Positions 1 to 8,870 are shown, counted from the stretch's first letter. The stretch: DNA of 42,007 nt from Pseudomonadota bacterium (GCA_021323675.1 JAJPKP010000059.1:1-42007); one strand, 5' to 3'. Notes: a model not told the origin generated them from the sequence alone. Numbers and translations are program-made.

Positions 1-2052
1 CAGCCGCTGATGGTCATCTTCGAGGACCTGCATTGGATCGATGACGACTCGCGCGCGGTGCTCGACGTGCTGGCGGATTCGATTGGGACCGCGCGAATCC
101 TGCTGATGGTCAACTACCGTCCCGAATACCATCATCAGTGGAGCAACAAGACTTACTACACGCAGCTTCGCCTCGATCCTCTCGGTTCCCGGATCGCGTG
201 CGAACTGCTCGATGGGCTTTTGGGCGGCGCGGCGGAACTCAAGCCGCTCGAAGAGATGATCATCCAGCGCACCGAAGGCAATCCCTTCTTTATGGAAGAG
301 ATGGTCCAGGTGCTGTTCGACGAGGGCGTTCTGGTGCGCGACGGATCGGTCAAGCTCGCCAAACCGCTTTCATCGATAAAAATTCCCGCCACCGTCAAAG
401 GCATCATCGGCGCGCGAATCGACAGACTCGGCGCGCCTGAGAAGGAACTTCTCCAGACTCTGTCCGTGATCGGAAAAGAGTTTCCGCTGGGACTCGTGCG
501 ATACGCGTCGGGCAAATCGACGCAAACGCTGGTCCCGCTGCTTGCGAATCTCCAGTTGGGCGAATTCATCTACGAGCAGCCCGCGGCGCCCGAGCCCGAG
601 TACACCTTCAAGCACGCCCTGACCCAGGAAGTCGCTTACGATTCGGTGCTGGCCGACCGCCGCAAGGCCATCCACGAACGGACCGCCGAGGGCATCGAGC
701 ATCTCTACGAGGGCCGGCTCGAGGAGCATATCGACGAGCTGGCCAATCATTATCGCCGCAGCGGCAATGTGGCGAAGGCGATCGACTACCTGACGCGAGC
801 CGCTCAGCAAGCGCGATTGCGGTCGGCGTACGAAGAGGCGGTGCGCTATCTGAGCGCGGCGATCGACCTGGTTATGACCCTGCCCGACAGTCCGGAGCGA
901 GCGCGGCGCGAGGTCGAACTTCGTGTCGCCTACGGGCAGGCATTCGTGACGATCCACGGATTTGCCGCGCCCGAGCTCGAATATCATACGCAGCGCTCGC
1001 GCGATCTGCTGCAGAAGGTTGGCGAGTCGCCGGAGGTTCTGCTGGTTCTTAACGGGGTGTGGGGCGTCGAATTTTCGCGCGGCCGTTTCAGGGAGGCCGC
1101 GGAAGTCGCCGAGCGGATGCTTGCGATTGGCGAGGCGACTCGCAGCGAAGCGGCGATCGCCGGCGGCCACGCGGCGGTCGGCGCAACCGAGATGTGGCGC
1201 GGCAATCTGGAGAAGTCGCGCGCTCATTTCGAACGCTCGCTTGAAATCTACGACTGCGACCTCGAAACCTACCTCCCGATGCCGTATGCGGCGGTTATTC
1301 CGGGGCGATGTCATTTTTCGTGGACGATGTGGGCGCTCGGCTATCCGGACCGGGCGAAGCGCCTCGTCGATGAGGTCCAGCAGTTCGCGCTACGGCTCAA
1401 TCGCCCTTACAGCATGGCGTTCGCTCTACAATTCGCGATCGCGATGGGCGACTTGCGCGGAGAGATCGGCGACGTGCGCCGCCAATCCGAGGCGCTGATC
1501 GAACTGTCGCAGGAACACGGCTATCCGCATTGGCTTGCTTCGGGACGCATGTCGATGGGCGCGCTGATCGTCGAAACGGAGGATTTCGACCGAGGAATGA
1601 CGCTGCTGCGCGAGGGCCTCGAGGGTACGCGAAAGTCGGGAACCCTGCCGGTTTTTCGCTACGGCGCTCTGCTGATGGCGGGAGCGATGCTCCGGGCCGG
1701 CATCATCGATGAAGGCTTGCGTCTGCTCGACGAATCAGCCGAGGGTATCGAGTCGGATGACCAGCACTTTCAAGAGGCGGAAATATGGCGGCTGCGCGGC
1801 GAATTCATGCTCGCCAAGCATCAGGAATCGGACGCGGCCGCGTACTTTCATCGCGCGATCGAAATCGCGCGGGCCCAGCGGGCCAAATCGTGGGAACTTC
1901 GCGCCGCAACCAGTTTGGCGCGGATGCTGGCGTCGCAGGACAAAATCGATCAGGCGCGCAGCGCGCTCGCTCCGGTCTATGATTGGTTCACCGAAGGTTT
2001 CACTACCGGAGATCTGACCCTCGCCAGGACTCTGCTCGACAAACTGGCTTGA
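1..2052 (+). CDS. AAA-type ATPase with TPR repeats, probable adenylate cyclase-type signalling protein (5' truncated)
   Basis: The reading frame is open from base 1 (Gln-Pro-Leu before the first Met), so the start lies outside the window. The first visible element is a Walker B strand (LMVIFEDLHWID), followed by the NPFFMEEMVQ and FKHALTQEVAYDSV blocks typical of the ATPase module in multidomain class III adenylate cyclase or LuxR-type regulators. From about residue 220 to the end the protein is helical with TPR-like repeats, for example a segment near residue 250 reading YRRSGNVAKAIDYLTRAAQQ. Walker A and any cyclase or DNA-binding domain would be upstream. The family usually couples ATP hydrolysis and TPR-mediated protein contacts to signalling. 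The domain type is clear; the output activity is inferred. Confidence 0.8.
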   Translation, partial: QPLMVIFEDLHWIDDDSRAVLDVLADSIGTARILLMVNYRPEYHHQWSNKTYYTQLRLDPLGSRIACELLDGLLGGAAELKPLEEMIIQRTEGNPFFMEEMVQVLFDEGVLVRDGSVKLAKPLSSIKIPATVKGIIGARIDRLGAPEKELLQTLSVIGKEFPLGLVRYASGKSTQTLVPLLANLQLGEFIYEQPAAPEPEYTFKHALTQEVAYDSVLADRRKAIHERTAEGIEHLYEGRLEEHIDELANHYRRSGNVAKAIDYLTRAAQQARLRSAYEEAVRYLSAAIDLVMTLPDSPERARREVELRVAYGQAFVTIHGFAAPELEYHTQRSRDLLQKVGESPEVLLVLNGVWGVEFSRGRFREAAEVAERMLAIGEATRSEAAIAGGHAAVGATEMWRGNLEKSRAHFERSLEIYDCDLETYLPMPYAAVIPGRCHFSWTMWALGYPDRAKRLVDEVQQFALRLNRPYSMAFALQFAIAMGDLRGEIGDVRRQSEALIELSQEHGYPHWLASGRMSMGALIVETEDFDRGMTLLREGLEGTRKSGTLPVFRYGALLMAGAMLRAGIIDEGLRLLDESAEGIESDDQHFQEAEIWRLRGEFMLAKHQESDAAAYFHRAIEIARAQRAKSWELRAATSLARMLASQDKIDQARSALAPVYDWFTEGFTTGDLTLARTLLDKLA

Positions 2053-2074
2053 TTCTCGCGGCCGGCGCCTCGTG

Positions 2075-3310
2075 CTACTTCACGCGGCGAAAGTGATCGG
2101 CCAGGCGCTTGAAGAACCCGGCTCTTGCGACGGTGGCCTGGGTCACGACTGGAACGGCGTCGATCTGCTTGCCGTCCTCGGTGACGAGAAGTTGCCCCAC
2201 TTCCGCGCCCTTGGTGACCGGAGCGCTCAGGAACCTTGCGGACGGATTCCACGCGACGCTGATCTTGCCTTCTTCTCCCTTGCCGACCGTTACAAACGTG
2301 TCATGCGCGGGCGCGATCGCGACCGAATCCGCGACTCCGTAAAAGACCGGAATAGTTGAAGGCATCACCTTGTGCGCGTCGGGCTTTGCGGTCACAAACG
2401 TGCGAAAGCCCCAGTCGAGAAGCTTCTCCGTTTCGACCCGCCGCTTCTCCGAACTCGGCGTTCCCATCACCGCCGACACCAGGCGCGTGCCATTCGATCT
2501 CGCCGTCGCGACGAGGTGATAGCCGGCTTCTTCGACATGGCCGGTTTTTATTCCATCGACCCGCGAATCGTAAAAGAGCAGCGAGTTGAAGTTGGGCTGC
2601 TTGATCTTGTCGAAGGTGAATTCCTTTGCGCCCGTGTAAGTCAGCGCTTCCGGATGATTGGTGACGAGCATCCGGCCGAGCCTGACCATGTCGAACGCGG
2701 TGGTGTATTCGTCTTCGGCCGGAAGTCCGTCGGGATTGGTGAAGTGCGTTTCCTCGAGCCCCAGCTCCTTGGCCTTCGCATTCATCTGCGCGGTAAATCC
2801 TTCGGCGCTGCCGCCGAGGTATTCGGCGAGCGCCACCGCGGCATCATTTCCCGATGACACCATCAGGCCGTACAGCAGGTCGCGTACCGCAACCTTCTGG
2901 CCGACTCCGAGGAACATCCGCGAGACGCTCTGGTCCATCGAAAGGCGCCAGGCTTGCTCGCTGATCGGCATCATGGTGTCGAGGGTGATGCGCTTCTGTT
3001 CGAGCGCGTCGAGCACCATGTAGAAGGTCATGATCTTCGCGAGGCTCGCCGGCTGCATCCGCTGATGCTCGTTGTAGGCGTAAAGGACGGCGCCGGTGTG
3101 CTCGTCGATCATCATCGCCGCCTTGGCATCCAGCGCGAACGGGGCCGGGCGATCGCCAAGCACGTGAATTCCGGAAAGCGGAAGTGCCGGCGGGGTTTCC
3201 CTGGGGTGCGGCTTCTGCCTTGCCGCCATAACGGGAACGGCGGCGATGAGGAAAGCGAGCGAGAAAATGCCGAAGGCCAGACTTCTATAGCCGATAAGCC
3301 GCGAACGCAT
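2075..3310 (-). CDS. dacA: D-alanyl-D-alanine carboxypeptidase (PBP5/6 family)
   Basis: Low-molecular-mass penicillin-binding protein that trims the terminal D-Ala from peptidoglycan pentapeptides at the outer face of the inner membrane. All three serine-peptidase motifs are visible in the 411-residue product: SxxK (S89-L-A-K92), SxN (S153-G-N155) and KTG (K255-T-G). Residues 10-30 form a signal peptide ending near VMAA. The C-terminal part matches the beta-rich PBP5 domain and ends in a basic amphipathic stretch (GFFKRLADHFRRVK), the usual membrane anchor. I chose the ATG at 3310 over a GTG at 3325 because GGAGGTGGAG then sits at a workable distance upstream. It is transcribed divergently from the glycosyltransferase gene. 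Confidence 0.93.
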   Translation of the reverse strand: MRSRLIGYRSLAFGIFSLAFLIAAVPVMAARQKPHPRETPPALPLSGIHVLGDRPAPFALDAKAAMMIDEHTGAVLYAYNEHQRMQPASLAKIMTFYMVLDALEQKRITLDTMMPISEQAWRLSMDQSVSRMFLGVGQKVAVRDLLYGLMVSSGNDAAVALAEYLGGSAEGFTAQMNAKAKELGLEETHFTNPDGLPAEDEYTTAFDMVRLGRMLVTNHPEALTYTGAKEFTFDKIKQPNFNSLLFYDSRVDGIKTGHVEEAGYHLVATARSNGTRLVSAVMGTPSSEKRRVETEKLLDWGFRTFVTAKPDAHKVMPSTIPVFYGVADSVAIAPAHDTFVTVGKGEEGKISVAWNPSARFLSAPVTKGAEVGQLLVTEDGKQIDAVPVVTQATVARAGFFKRLADHFRRVK

Positions 3311-3379
3311 TGCGATCCGCTCCACCTCCGCCCGGATCGAACCTACGGCGCGCCGCTCGCGACCGCAAGAGCGCCATCA

Positions 3380-3408
3380 ACTATATTCCCTTGGCCCGGC
3401 TTTGCGAA
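3380..3408 (-). promoter_or_regulatory. Candidate sigma-70 promoter of dacA
   Basis: On the minus strand TTCGCA (3408-3403), a 17-base spacer and TATAGT (3385-3380) form a good -35/-10 pair. It would give a 5' UTR of roughly 60 bases before the dacA start at 3310. Read by eye only. Confidence 0.5.
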
Positions 3409-3429
3409 TAAATCAGGATAGTCGATTGC

Positions 3430-4734
3430 ATGGACATTTCCGTAATCCTTCCGGTCGTCAACGAGCGGGAGAACCTCGAAGTTCTGATCCCGCGCCTGAC
3501 GGCTCTGCTGAGCGGCGCGCGGCTTCAGTCGGAAATCATCGTCGTGGATGGCGGATCCACCGACGGCACGCGCGATGCCGCCGCATCGCTCGGAGCGCGG
3601 GTGGTCGCGGAGCGGGGCAAGGGCTATGCGGCGGCGCTCTCGACCGGGTTCGAAGAGGCCCGCGGCGACTGGGTGCTGACGCTCGATGCCGACCTGTCGC
3701 ACGATCCTGATTTTGTCGCCAAGATGTGGCGGGCGCGGGAGCGCGGTGACATCGTGATCGCCTCGCGCTATGCGCGGGGCGGCGTCGCTTACACCGGCTT
3801 TTTCCGCCGGTTTCTGAGCCGTCTTCTGAACGTGTTTTTGCGCCGCCTTCTTTCCCTGCCGGTTCGCGATGTCTCCAGCGGCTACCGGCTTTACCGGCGG
3901 GCGGCGCTGGAAGGGCTCAAATTTCAATCGACCAATTTCGAGGTCCTTGGCGAAATTCTCGTGCGCCTCTACGCGAAGGGCTACAGCGTCGCCGAAGTTC
4001 CGTTCACCTATTTTCCGCGCGAGGCCGGCCGCTCGCACGTAAGGCTGTTTCGGTTCGGGATGGATCAACTGCGGTCGGCGGCCCGGATGTGGAAGCTGCG
4101 CAACTCGCTCGAATCGGCCGACTACGACGAACGCGCCTATTACAGCATCATCCCGATGCAGCGCTACTGGCAGCGCCGCCGGCATCACATCACCGTATCG
4201 TGGGCGCGCGGTGCCGGGCGCATCCTGGATGCGGGATGCGGTTCCAGCCTGATTATCCAAAGCCTCAACAACGCCGTTGGCATGGATTTCAACTTCGCCA
4301 AGCTGCGGTTTCTGCGCCGTTGCGGCATACCGCTGGCGCGCGGGTCCTCGTTCGCGCTGCCGTTCAAGGACGCGAGCTTCGATTGCGTCATCAGCTCTCA
4401 AGTCATCGAGCACATTCCCTACGATGAAGTCCTGTTTTCGGAGATGCGGCGGATTCTGCGGCCGGGCGGGATGCTGATACTTGGAACGCCCGACTACGCG
4501 ACCATCGGATGGCGCGTCATCGAACCGGCATACGGGTTTCTGCTGCCCGGCGGGTACGCCGACGAGCACATCACGCACTACACGCGCGAGAAGCTCGGCG
4601 AGATTCTTCAGCGCCACGGCTTCGCGATCGAGCAGGTGGCTTACGTGGTGCGCAGCGAGCTTATCATGCGATGCCGCAAGCAGACTCTTCCCGCACCCGA
4701 GCGGGCAACCATACGGCAATCCAGCGCGGCTTGA
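3430..4734 (+). CDS. Family 2 glycosyltransferase fused to a SAM-dependent methyltransferase
   Basis: Residues 1-235 form a GT-A glycosyltransferase of the dolichol-phosphate-mannose-synthase type: ISVILPVVNERENL at the N-terminus, IIVVDGGSTDGT, and the metal-binding D86-A-D88-L-S-H-D. Residues 255-430 form a class I methyltransferase: motif I ILDAGCG (265-271), an acidic strand-2 end (GMDFN), FDCVISSQVIEHI and RRILRPGGMLILGTP. There are no C-terminal membrane helices, so the product is probably cytosolic or peripheral. The family moves a sugar from a nucleotide donor, often to a polyprenyl phosphate; the fused domain could methylate the sugar or lipid product. Substrates are unknown. The stop codon lies within a hairpin that also carries the next gene's Shine-Dalgarno sequence. 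Confidence 0.85.
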   Translation: MDISVILPVVNERENLEVLIPRLTALLSGARLQSEIIVVDGGSTDGTRDAAASLGARVVAERGKGYAAALSTGFEEARGDWVLTLDADLSHDPDFVAKMWRARERGDIVIASRYARGGVAYTGFFRRFLSRLLNVFLRRLLSLPVRDVSSGYRLYRRAALEGLKFQSTNFEVLGEILVRLYAKGYSVAEVPFTYFPREAGRSHVRLFRFGMDQLRSAARMWKLRNSLESADYDERAYYSIIPMQRYWQRRRHHITVSWARGAGRILDAGCGSSLIIQSLNNAVGMDFNFAKLRFLRRCGIPLARGSSFALPFKDASFDCVISSQVIEHIPYDEVLFSEMRRILRPGGMLILGTPDYATIGWRVIEPAYGFLLPGGYADEHITHYTREKLGEILQRHGFAIEQVAYVVRSELIMRCRKQTLPAPERATIRQSSAA

Positions 4735-4745
4735 GCCGGAGGCTC
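4733..4745 (+). promoter_or_regulatory. Short hairpin at stop codon and RBS junction
   Basis: GAGCC-GGA-GGCTC forms a 5-bp stem with a three-base loop, followed by TTTAT. It overlaps the TGA of the upstream gene (4732-4734) and contains the GGAGG that should serve the ATG at 4751, so it could couple translation of the two genes or act as a weak terminator. Confidence 0.35.
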
Positions 4746-4750
4746 TTTAT

Positions 4751-5134
4751 ATGTGCACGCAAAAGCTGATCGCTGTTTACTGCACGATGCTGCTGATAGC
4801 GGGATGCGCCGGCCAGACCGCCGGCGTGTCGCGAAACTCGGCTCCCGCGGCGGGTGCGGCCGATTGCGCGGTGAATACTGTCAAAATTTGCGGTGACGCG
4901 CAGAACGGGGGAACGCTCGAGCCCCCGCCGGCGCCGATGGGTTACGTGGCGTCGCAATCGACCATGCCCGACACCGCGCGCATCGCGATACCGAACGGCC
5001 CCACCGTGCAGGTGATGTGCTATTACAATCCGCAGCATACGTCCCTTGCGAAAAGCGACTGGACGTCATCGACCGCGCTCGATCAGAGCGCGGTCGGATA
5101 CTTGAAGAGCAAAGGCTACTGCTCGAATCCGTGA
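4751..5134 (+). CDS. Small predicted lipoprotein of unknown function
   Basis: The 127-residue product begins with a short basic N-region and hydrophobic core ending in a lipobox (LLIAGC, Cys19), so it should be lipidated and anchored in the envelope. The mature part is about 108 residues and contains five further cysteines (in DCAVNTVKICG, VMCYY and KGYCSNP), which could form disulfides in the periplasm. I recognise no domain. The start is supported by GGAGG eight bases upstream. The frame is open further upstream, inside the glycosyltransferase gene, but that extension lacks a signal peptide and is rejected. It probably shares a transcript with the genes on either side. Confidence 0.7.
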   Translation: MCTQKLIAVYCTMLLIAGCAGQTAGVSRNSAPAAGAADCAVNTVKICGDAQNGGTLEPPPAPMGYVASQSTMPDTARIAIPNGPTVQVMCYYNPQHTSLAKSDWTSSTALDQSAVGYLKSKGYCSNP

Positions 5135-5150
5135 TCTCATACGCACAGCG

Positions 5151-6161
5151 ATGAAGTATCCGGCGGCGCTCGCCTGCGGTCTTGCCCTTGCTGTCGCGGC
5201 CTGCGCTTCGCTTGCGATGCGGCCTTCGGGCGCGCCTTCTGCCGCTCAGGCGCCCGCGGCGAAGCAGGAACCCGAGTGGCTGGCGACGATGAATCGCTAC
5301 CGGCGCGCCGATGGTTTGCTGCCTGTGGTGGAAGATCCCGACCTTGGCGCGGCGGACCTGAACCACGCTCGCTACCTGGTCAAAAACCATGTCACCTTCA
5401 GCGCCGGCGCCGGAATGCACAGCGAAGACAAATCCAACCGGTGGTACACGAGCAGCGGATACTGGGCGGCGCAGACTGGGGATGTGGTGATCGCGACGAA
5501 CGAGATATCGGAGTCCGCGGCGATCGAAAGATGGATCAGCGCGCCGTTCCACGGCCTTGCGATCCTGGCGCCGGACCTGCGAAGCTCCGGGTTTGGCAGC
5601 TATTGCGAAGGGAACTGGTGCGCAGCGGTGTCGAGCATAGGACATCCGCAGGAATTGCGCGGCGTTGCCAAAGTCAGGCAGCGCGACGTGTTCGATTACG
5701 ACAGCGATGCGCCCGAAAAAGCGAACCGCGTCGAGCTTGAAACTCCGGTCAGATGGCCCGCGCCGGGAATGATGCTGTCCAGCGGCGCGTTTGCCGATCG
5801 CGAATGGCCGGATCCTTTGACCGCGTGCAAAGGTTACAAGCCGCCGACCGGAGCCGTCATCTTTGCTTCGTTCGGGCGGGGCTTCGCCGCAAAGCCGCAA
5901 TCGGAGGAACTTACCTGCGACGGAGCGCCGGTCGAACATTGCGTGGTAACCGCCGACAACTATGCGAACCCGGACCCGAAAACCCAGGAACACGCGCGCC
6001 GGCTGCTGGCGAACGATGCGGCCGTGCTGCTGATTCCGCGCGCTCCGATCAAGCCCGGCGCCAATTGCGAAGTGTTCTTGACCGTGGAAGGCGATGAATC
6101 GCGATGGTCATTCGGCGTGCGCCCGCAACGCGCAGAGCCCGACAACGGAAAACCCAGTTGA
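5151..6161 (+). CDS. Predicted lipoprotein with a CAP (SCP/PR1)-like domain
   Basis: The N-terminus carries a signal peptide with a lipobox (LAVAAC, Cys18). From about residue 40, WLATMNRYRRADGLLPVVED, then DLNHARYLV, a histidine-containing GMHSED, ATNEI, and HGLAILAPDLRSSGFG match the order of landmarks in bacterial CAP/SCP domains (helix with N-x-R, cavity His, a second metal-side His). The C-terminal 150 residues are beta-rich and end in a Trp-Ser-Phe strand. CAP proteins bind lipids, glycans or metal; their substrate is seldom known in bacteria. It starts 16 bases after the previous lipoprotein, so both are probably exported together. The family call rests on motif order rather than a search. 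Confidence 0.68.
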   Translation: MKYPAALACGLALAVAACASLAMRPSGAPSAAQAPAAKQEPEWLATMNRYRRADGLLPVVEDPDLGAADLNHARYLVKNHVTFSAGAGMHSEDKSNRWYTSSGYWAAQTGDVVIATNEISESAAIERWISAPFHGLAILAPDLRSSGFGSYCEGNWCAAVSSIGHPQELRGVAKVRQRDVFDYDSDAPEKANRVELETPVRWPAPGMMLSSGAFADREWPDPLTACKGYKPPTGAVIFASFGRGFAAKPQSEELTCDGAPVEHCVVTADNYANPDPKTQEHARRLLANDAAVLLIPRAPIKPGANCEVFLTVEGDESRWSFGVRPQRAEPDNGKPS

Positions 6162-6180
6162 CTCTTTTGGAGGAACGACG

Positions 6181-6996
6181 ATGCCCCGGATCAAAGCAGG
6201 CGATGTTCAACTTCATTACGACGTTCACGGCTCCGGAGAACCGCTCCTGATGATCATGGGGCTGGGCGCAAGTTCTGCGGCATGGGATCCGGAGCTGGTC
6301 GAGGAGCTTGCCCGGTCGTTTCGCACTGTCACCTTCGACAACCGCGGCACGGGTCAGAGCGACAAACCGGATGTGCCGTACTCGATAGAGATGTTCGCGG
6401 ACGACGCGGCGGCGCTGCTTGATGCGCTGAACATCCGCCGCGCGCATATTTTCGGGGTGTCGATGGGAGGAATGATCTCGCAGGAATTCGCGCTGCGCCA
6501 TGCGAACCGCACCGGCAGCCTGACGTTGGGATGCACCACCGCGGGCGGAGCGCATTCGGTGCCGCCTCCGCCCGAATCGCTCAAGGTGCTGACCGCGCCG
6601 CGCGAAGGAGTTCCGCCGGAGGAGATCATTCGCCGCGGATGGCCGCTTTCCTTCACGCCCGAATACATCCGATCGCATCGCGATGAGCTGGAAGCGCGCA
6701 TTCCCCGGATGCTCGAGTATCCGACGCCCCCGTTTGCCTTCAAGCGCCAGCTCGAGGGGACATACACCCTCAAAACCTGGGATCGGCTGCCTCAGATCAA
6801 AGCGCCGACCCTGGTAATAACGGGCGCCAGGGATGTACTCATTCCGGCGCGCAACTCGGAGCTCCTTGCCGAGCGGATTCCCGGCGCAAGGCTTCATCTG
6901 ATTCCCAACGCCGGCCATGGCTTTACGACCGAAGCCCGCGATGAATTCCTGCAAGTGTTTGTTCCGTTCGTGAAGTCGAATTCGATGGGGTCCTAG
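6181..6996 (+). CDS. Alpha/beta hydrolase
   Basis: A 271-residue single-domain alpha/beta hydrolase. The catalytic triad is readable: nucleophile S94 in GVSMGG, acid D218 in GARDVLIP, base H246 in NAGHGF. The oxyanion region MIMGLGASSAAWD and FDNRGTGQSDKP match the 3-oxoadipate enol-lactonase / carboxylesterase type. I prefer the ATG at 6181, which follows GGAGG at a good distance and begins MPRIKAGDVQLHYDVHGSGE, the usual family N-terminus; the frame is open back to 6094, but that part overlaps the previous gene. The substrate cannot be read from sequence. Confidence 0.85.
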   Translation: MPRIKAGDVQLHYDVHGSGEPLLMIMGLGASSAAWDPELVEELARSFRTVTFDNRGTGQSDKPDVPYSIEMFADDAAALLDALNIRRAHIFGVSMGGMISQEFALRHANRTGSLTLGCTTAGGAHSVPPPPESLKVLTAPREGVPPEEIIRRGWPLSFTPEYIRSHRDELEARIPRMLEYPTPPFAFKRQLEGTYTLKTWDRLPQIKAPTLVITGARDVLIPARNSELLAERIPGARLHLIPNAGHGFTTEARDEFLQVFVPFVKSNSMGS

Positions 6997-7027
6997 GACC
7001 CGGCATCGCCGGCCTCCGTCCGCCGGC
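6988..7027. repeat. Two adjacent perfect palindromes at the 3' end of the hydrolase gene
   Basis: GGGTCCTAGGACCC (6988-7001) is a 14-base perfect palindrome spanning the TAG stop codon (6994-6996). It is followed by GCCGGC-N8-GCCGGC (7008-7027). Neither has a T-tract, so they are not standard intrinsic terminators, but they could end or stabilise the message. Confidence 0.4.
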
Positions 7028-7065
7028 TTGCCGTGTTGATGCCTGCACGGGTTTAATTCGACTGC

Positions 7066-8742
7066 GTGGCTTCCTTCTACGACTTTGCGCTTGTATGCCA
7101 GGAACTTGGGCAGACCCAGAGCCGTCTGCAGATGGCGGAGGCGGTCGGGACGTTTCTCGCCGCTCTGCCGATCGATGAAGCGGAAATTGCCGCGCGCTTC
7201 ATGGTCGGACGCGCGATCGAGCAGGGCGAGGAAAAACGGCTTCAGATAAGCGGGCGCGCGATCTGGAAAATCGTGGCCGAGATGACCGGCGCGATGGACC
7301 AGAGCGAGGACATCTTTGCCGCCGCCGAGGATTTCGGCGAGGCGGTCGCAACCGCGCTGCGGCTGCGTGCGTCCGATCCCGAGCCGTCTCTGACCATCGC
7401 CGAGGTCGATCGCATCTTTCACGAAATCGCGGAGATCGAAGGCCGCCACGCGAGCAACCGCAAGCTCGACGCGTTGCACGCGCTGTTCGAGCGATGCTCG
7501 GCGATCGAGGGCAAGTATCTCGCCAAGATTCTCGTGCGCGAAATGCGCCACGGCGTGAGCGAAGGGATGATGCTCGAGGCGATCGCGCGGATGGCGAATC
7601 GGCCACTCGCCGAGGTCCGGCGTGTTCATATGCTCGAGGCCGATTTGGGCCGCACCGTGCGGATCTTGCGCGGCGGCGCGGCGGCGTCGCCCATCCCGGC
7701 GGCGAAGCCGTCGCCGGCCGTGAAGCCGCTCAAGCCGATGCTTGCGCAGCCGGCTGCCGACGTTGCGGAAGCATTCGCGATGCTTGGTCCGGACATCGCC
7801 TTCGAGCACAAGCTCGACGGTGCACGCGTGCAGATTCATCATGCTGCGGGTGCGACGCGAATCTTCTCGCGCCGGATGAACGAGATTACGCCGAGCCTGC
7901 CCGAAGTCGCGGAGATGATTGCGCGGCTTGGCGACCGTTCCGCCATCCTCGATGGCGAAGTGGTCGCGGTCGATCCGGCTGGGCGTCCGCTTGCGTTCCA
8001 GGAATTGATGCGGCGGTTCGGCCGCGTCCGGGACATCGACCGCCTCCGTATCGAGCAGCCAATCAGGTTGTACCTGTTCGATGTGCTCGCGATCGACGGG
8101 GCATTGACGATCGACCGCCCGTACTCCGAACGCATCGCAATTCTCGACGAAGCCACACAGTCAGCCGGCCTGGAGACCGTGCGCCGAGTGATCAAACCAA
8201 CGCTGCCTGAAGCCGAGCGGTTTTTTCGCGATGCGATAGCGGCGGGTTACGAGGGAGTGGTCGCCAAGGCGCTTGGCAGTGCGTATATGCCGGGCGTCCG
8301 CGGCCGCGGATGGGTCAAGGTCAAGCACGCGCGCACGCTCGATCTCGTGATCGTCGCCGCGGACTGGGGTTACGGCCGCCGCCACGGATGGCTGTCGAAC
8401 TATCATCTTGCCGCGCGAAACGAACAAACCGGCGGCTACACCGAAGTCGGCAAGACCTTCAAGGGACTGACTGATGATCAATTCCGTGAGATGACGGAGA
8501 GGCTGATCGCGCTCAAAGTCAGCGAAGCGCACGGGACCGTCGTGGTGCGGCCGCAAGTGGTGGTCGAGGTCGGGTATAACGATATCCAGCGCAGCCCGCA
8601 GTACGAGGCGGGCATGGCTCTGCGGTTTGCGCGAATCGTCCGTATCCGTGACGACAAGGGCCCGCACGAAGCAGATACGATCGAATCGGTCGCGCGCGAT
8701 TTCGAACGCCAACTGGTGAAACCGCTCGCGGCCAAAGTCTGA
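7066..8742 (+). CDS. lig: ATP-dependent DNA ligase, archaeal type
   Basis: Seals DNA nicks by transferring AMP to a lysine and then to the 5' phosphate. The adenylation motif is FEHKLDGARVQIH with catalytic K249. Downstream are further nucleotidyltransferase motifs: ILDGEVVAVD, YLFDVLAIDG, EGVVAKALGSAYMPG and WVKVKHA. Residues 1-200 form the helical DNA-binding domain and the C-terminal part an OB fold. At 558 residues it matches archaeal LIG1-type enzymes rather than short viral or Ku-associated ligases. Translation starts at GTG; no strong Shine-Dalgarno sequence is seen. No Ku or LigD partner is nearby, so a general repair role is more likely than non-homologous end joining. Some bacterial phyla carry this ligase beside NAD-dependent LigA. 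Confidence 0.92.
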   Translation: MASFYDFALVCQELGQTQSRLQMAEAVGTFLAALPIDEAEIAARFMVGRAIEQGEEKRLQISGRAIWKIVAEMTGAMDQSEDIFAAAEDFGEAVATALRLRASDPEPSLTIAEVDRIFHEIAEIEGRHASNRKLDALHALFERCSAIEGKYLAKILVREMRHGVSEGMMLEAIARMANRPLAEVRRVHMLEADLGRTVRILRGGAAASPIPAAKPSPAVKPLKPMLAQPAADVAEAFAMLGPDIAFEHKLDGARVQIHHAAGATRIFSRRMNEITPSLPEVAEMIARLGDRSAILDGEVVAVDPAGRPLAFQELMRRFGRVRDIDRLRIEQPIRLYLFDVLAIDGALTIDRPYSERIAILDEATQSAGLETVRRVIKPTLPEAERFFRDAIAAGYEGVVAKALGSAYMPGVRGRGWVKVKHARTLDLVIVAADWGYGRRHGWLSNYHLAARNEQTGGYTEVGKTFKGLTDDQFREMTERLIALKVSEAHGTVVVRPQVVVEVGYNDIQRSPQYEAGMALRFARIVRIRDDKGPHEADTIESVARDFERQLVKPLAAKV

Positions 8743-8870
8743 GAATCATCGAGACCGAGGGATCTTCACCGGCCTGCGCTCCGGCATTGTCGCGGCGCAG
8801 ATCATCGCGGTTCGCTTAGCGACTTTGAGTCGGGATTGAGATGAAACCGACGGTGGGACTGGCTCCGGAA

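Noticed and set aside
3343..4719. 458-codon minus-strand open frame
   Set aside because: Antisense to the glycosyltransferase-methyltransferase gene; translation is Arg/Ala/Pro-rich without domains, as expected for GC-rich shadow frames.
6049..7842. 597-codon minus-strand open frame
   Set aside because: Runs antisense across the hydrolase and ligase genes, both with intact catalytic motifs; no recognisable protein.
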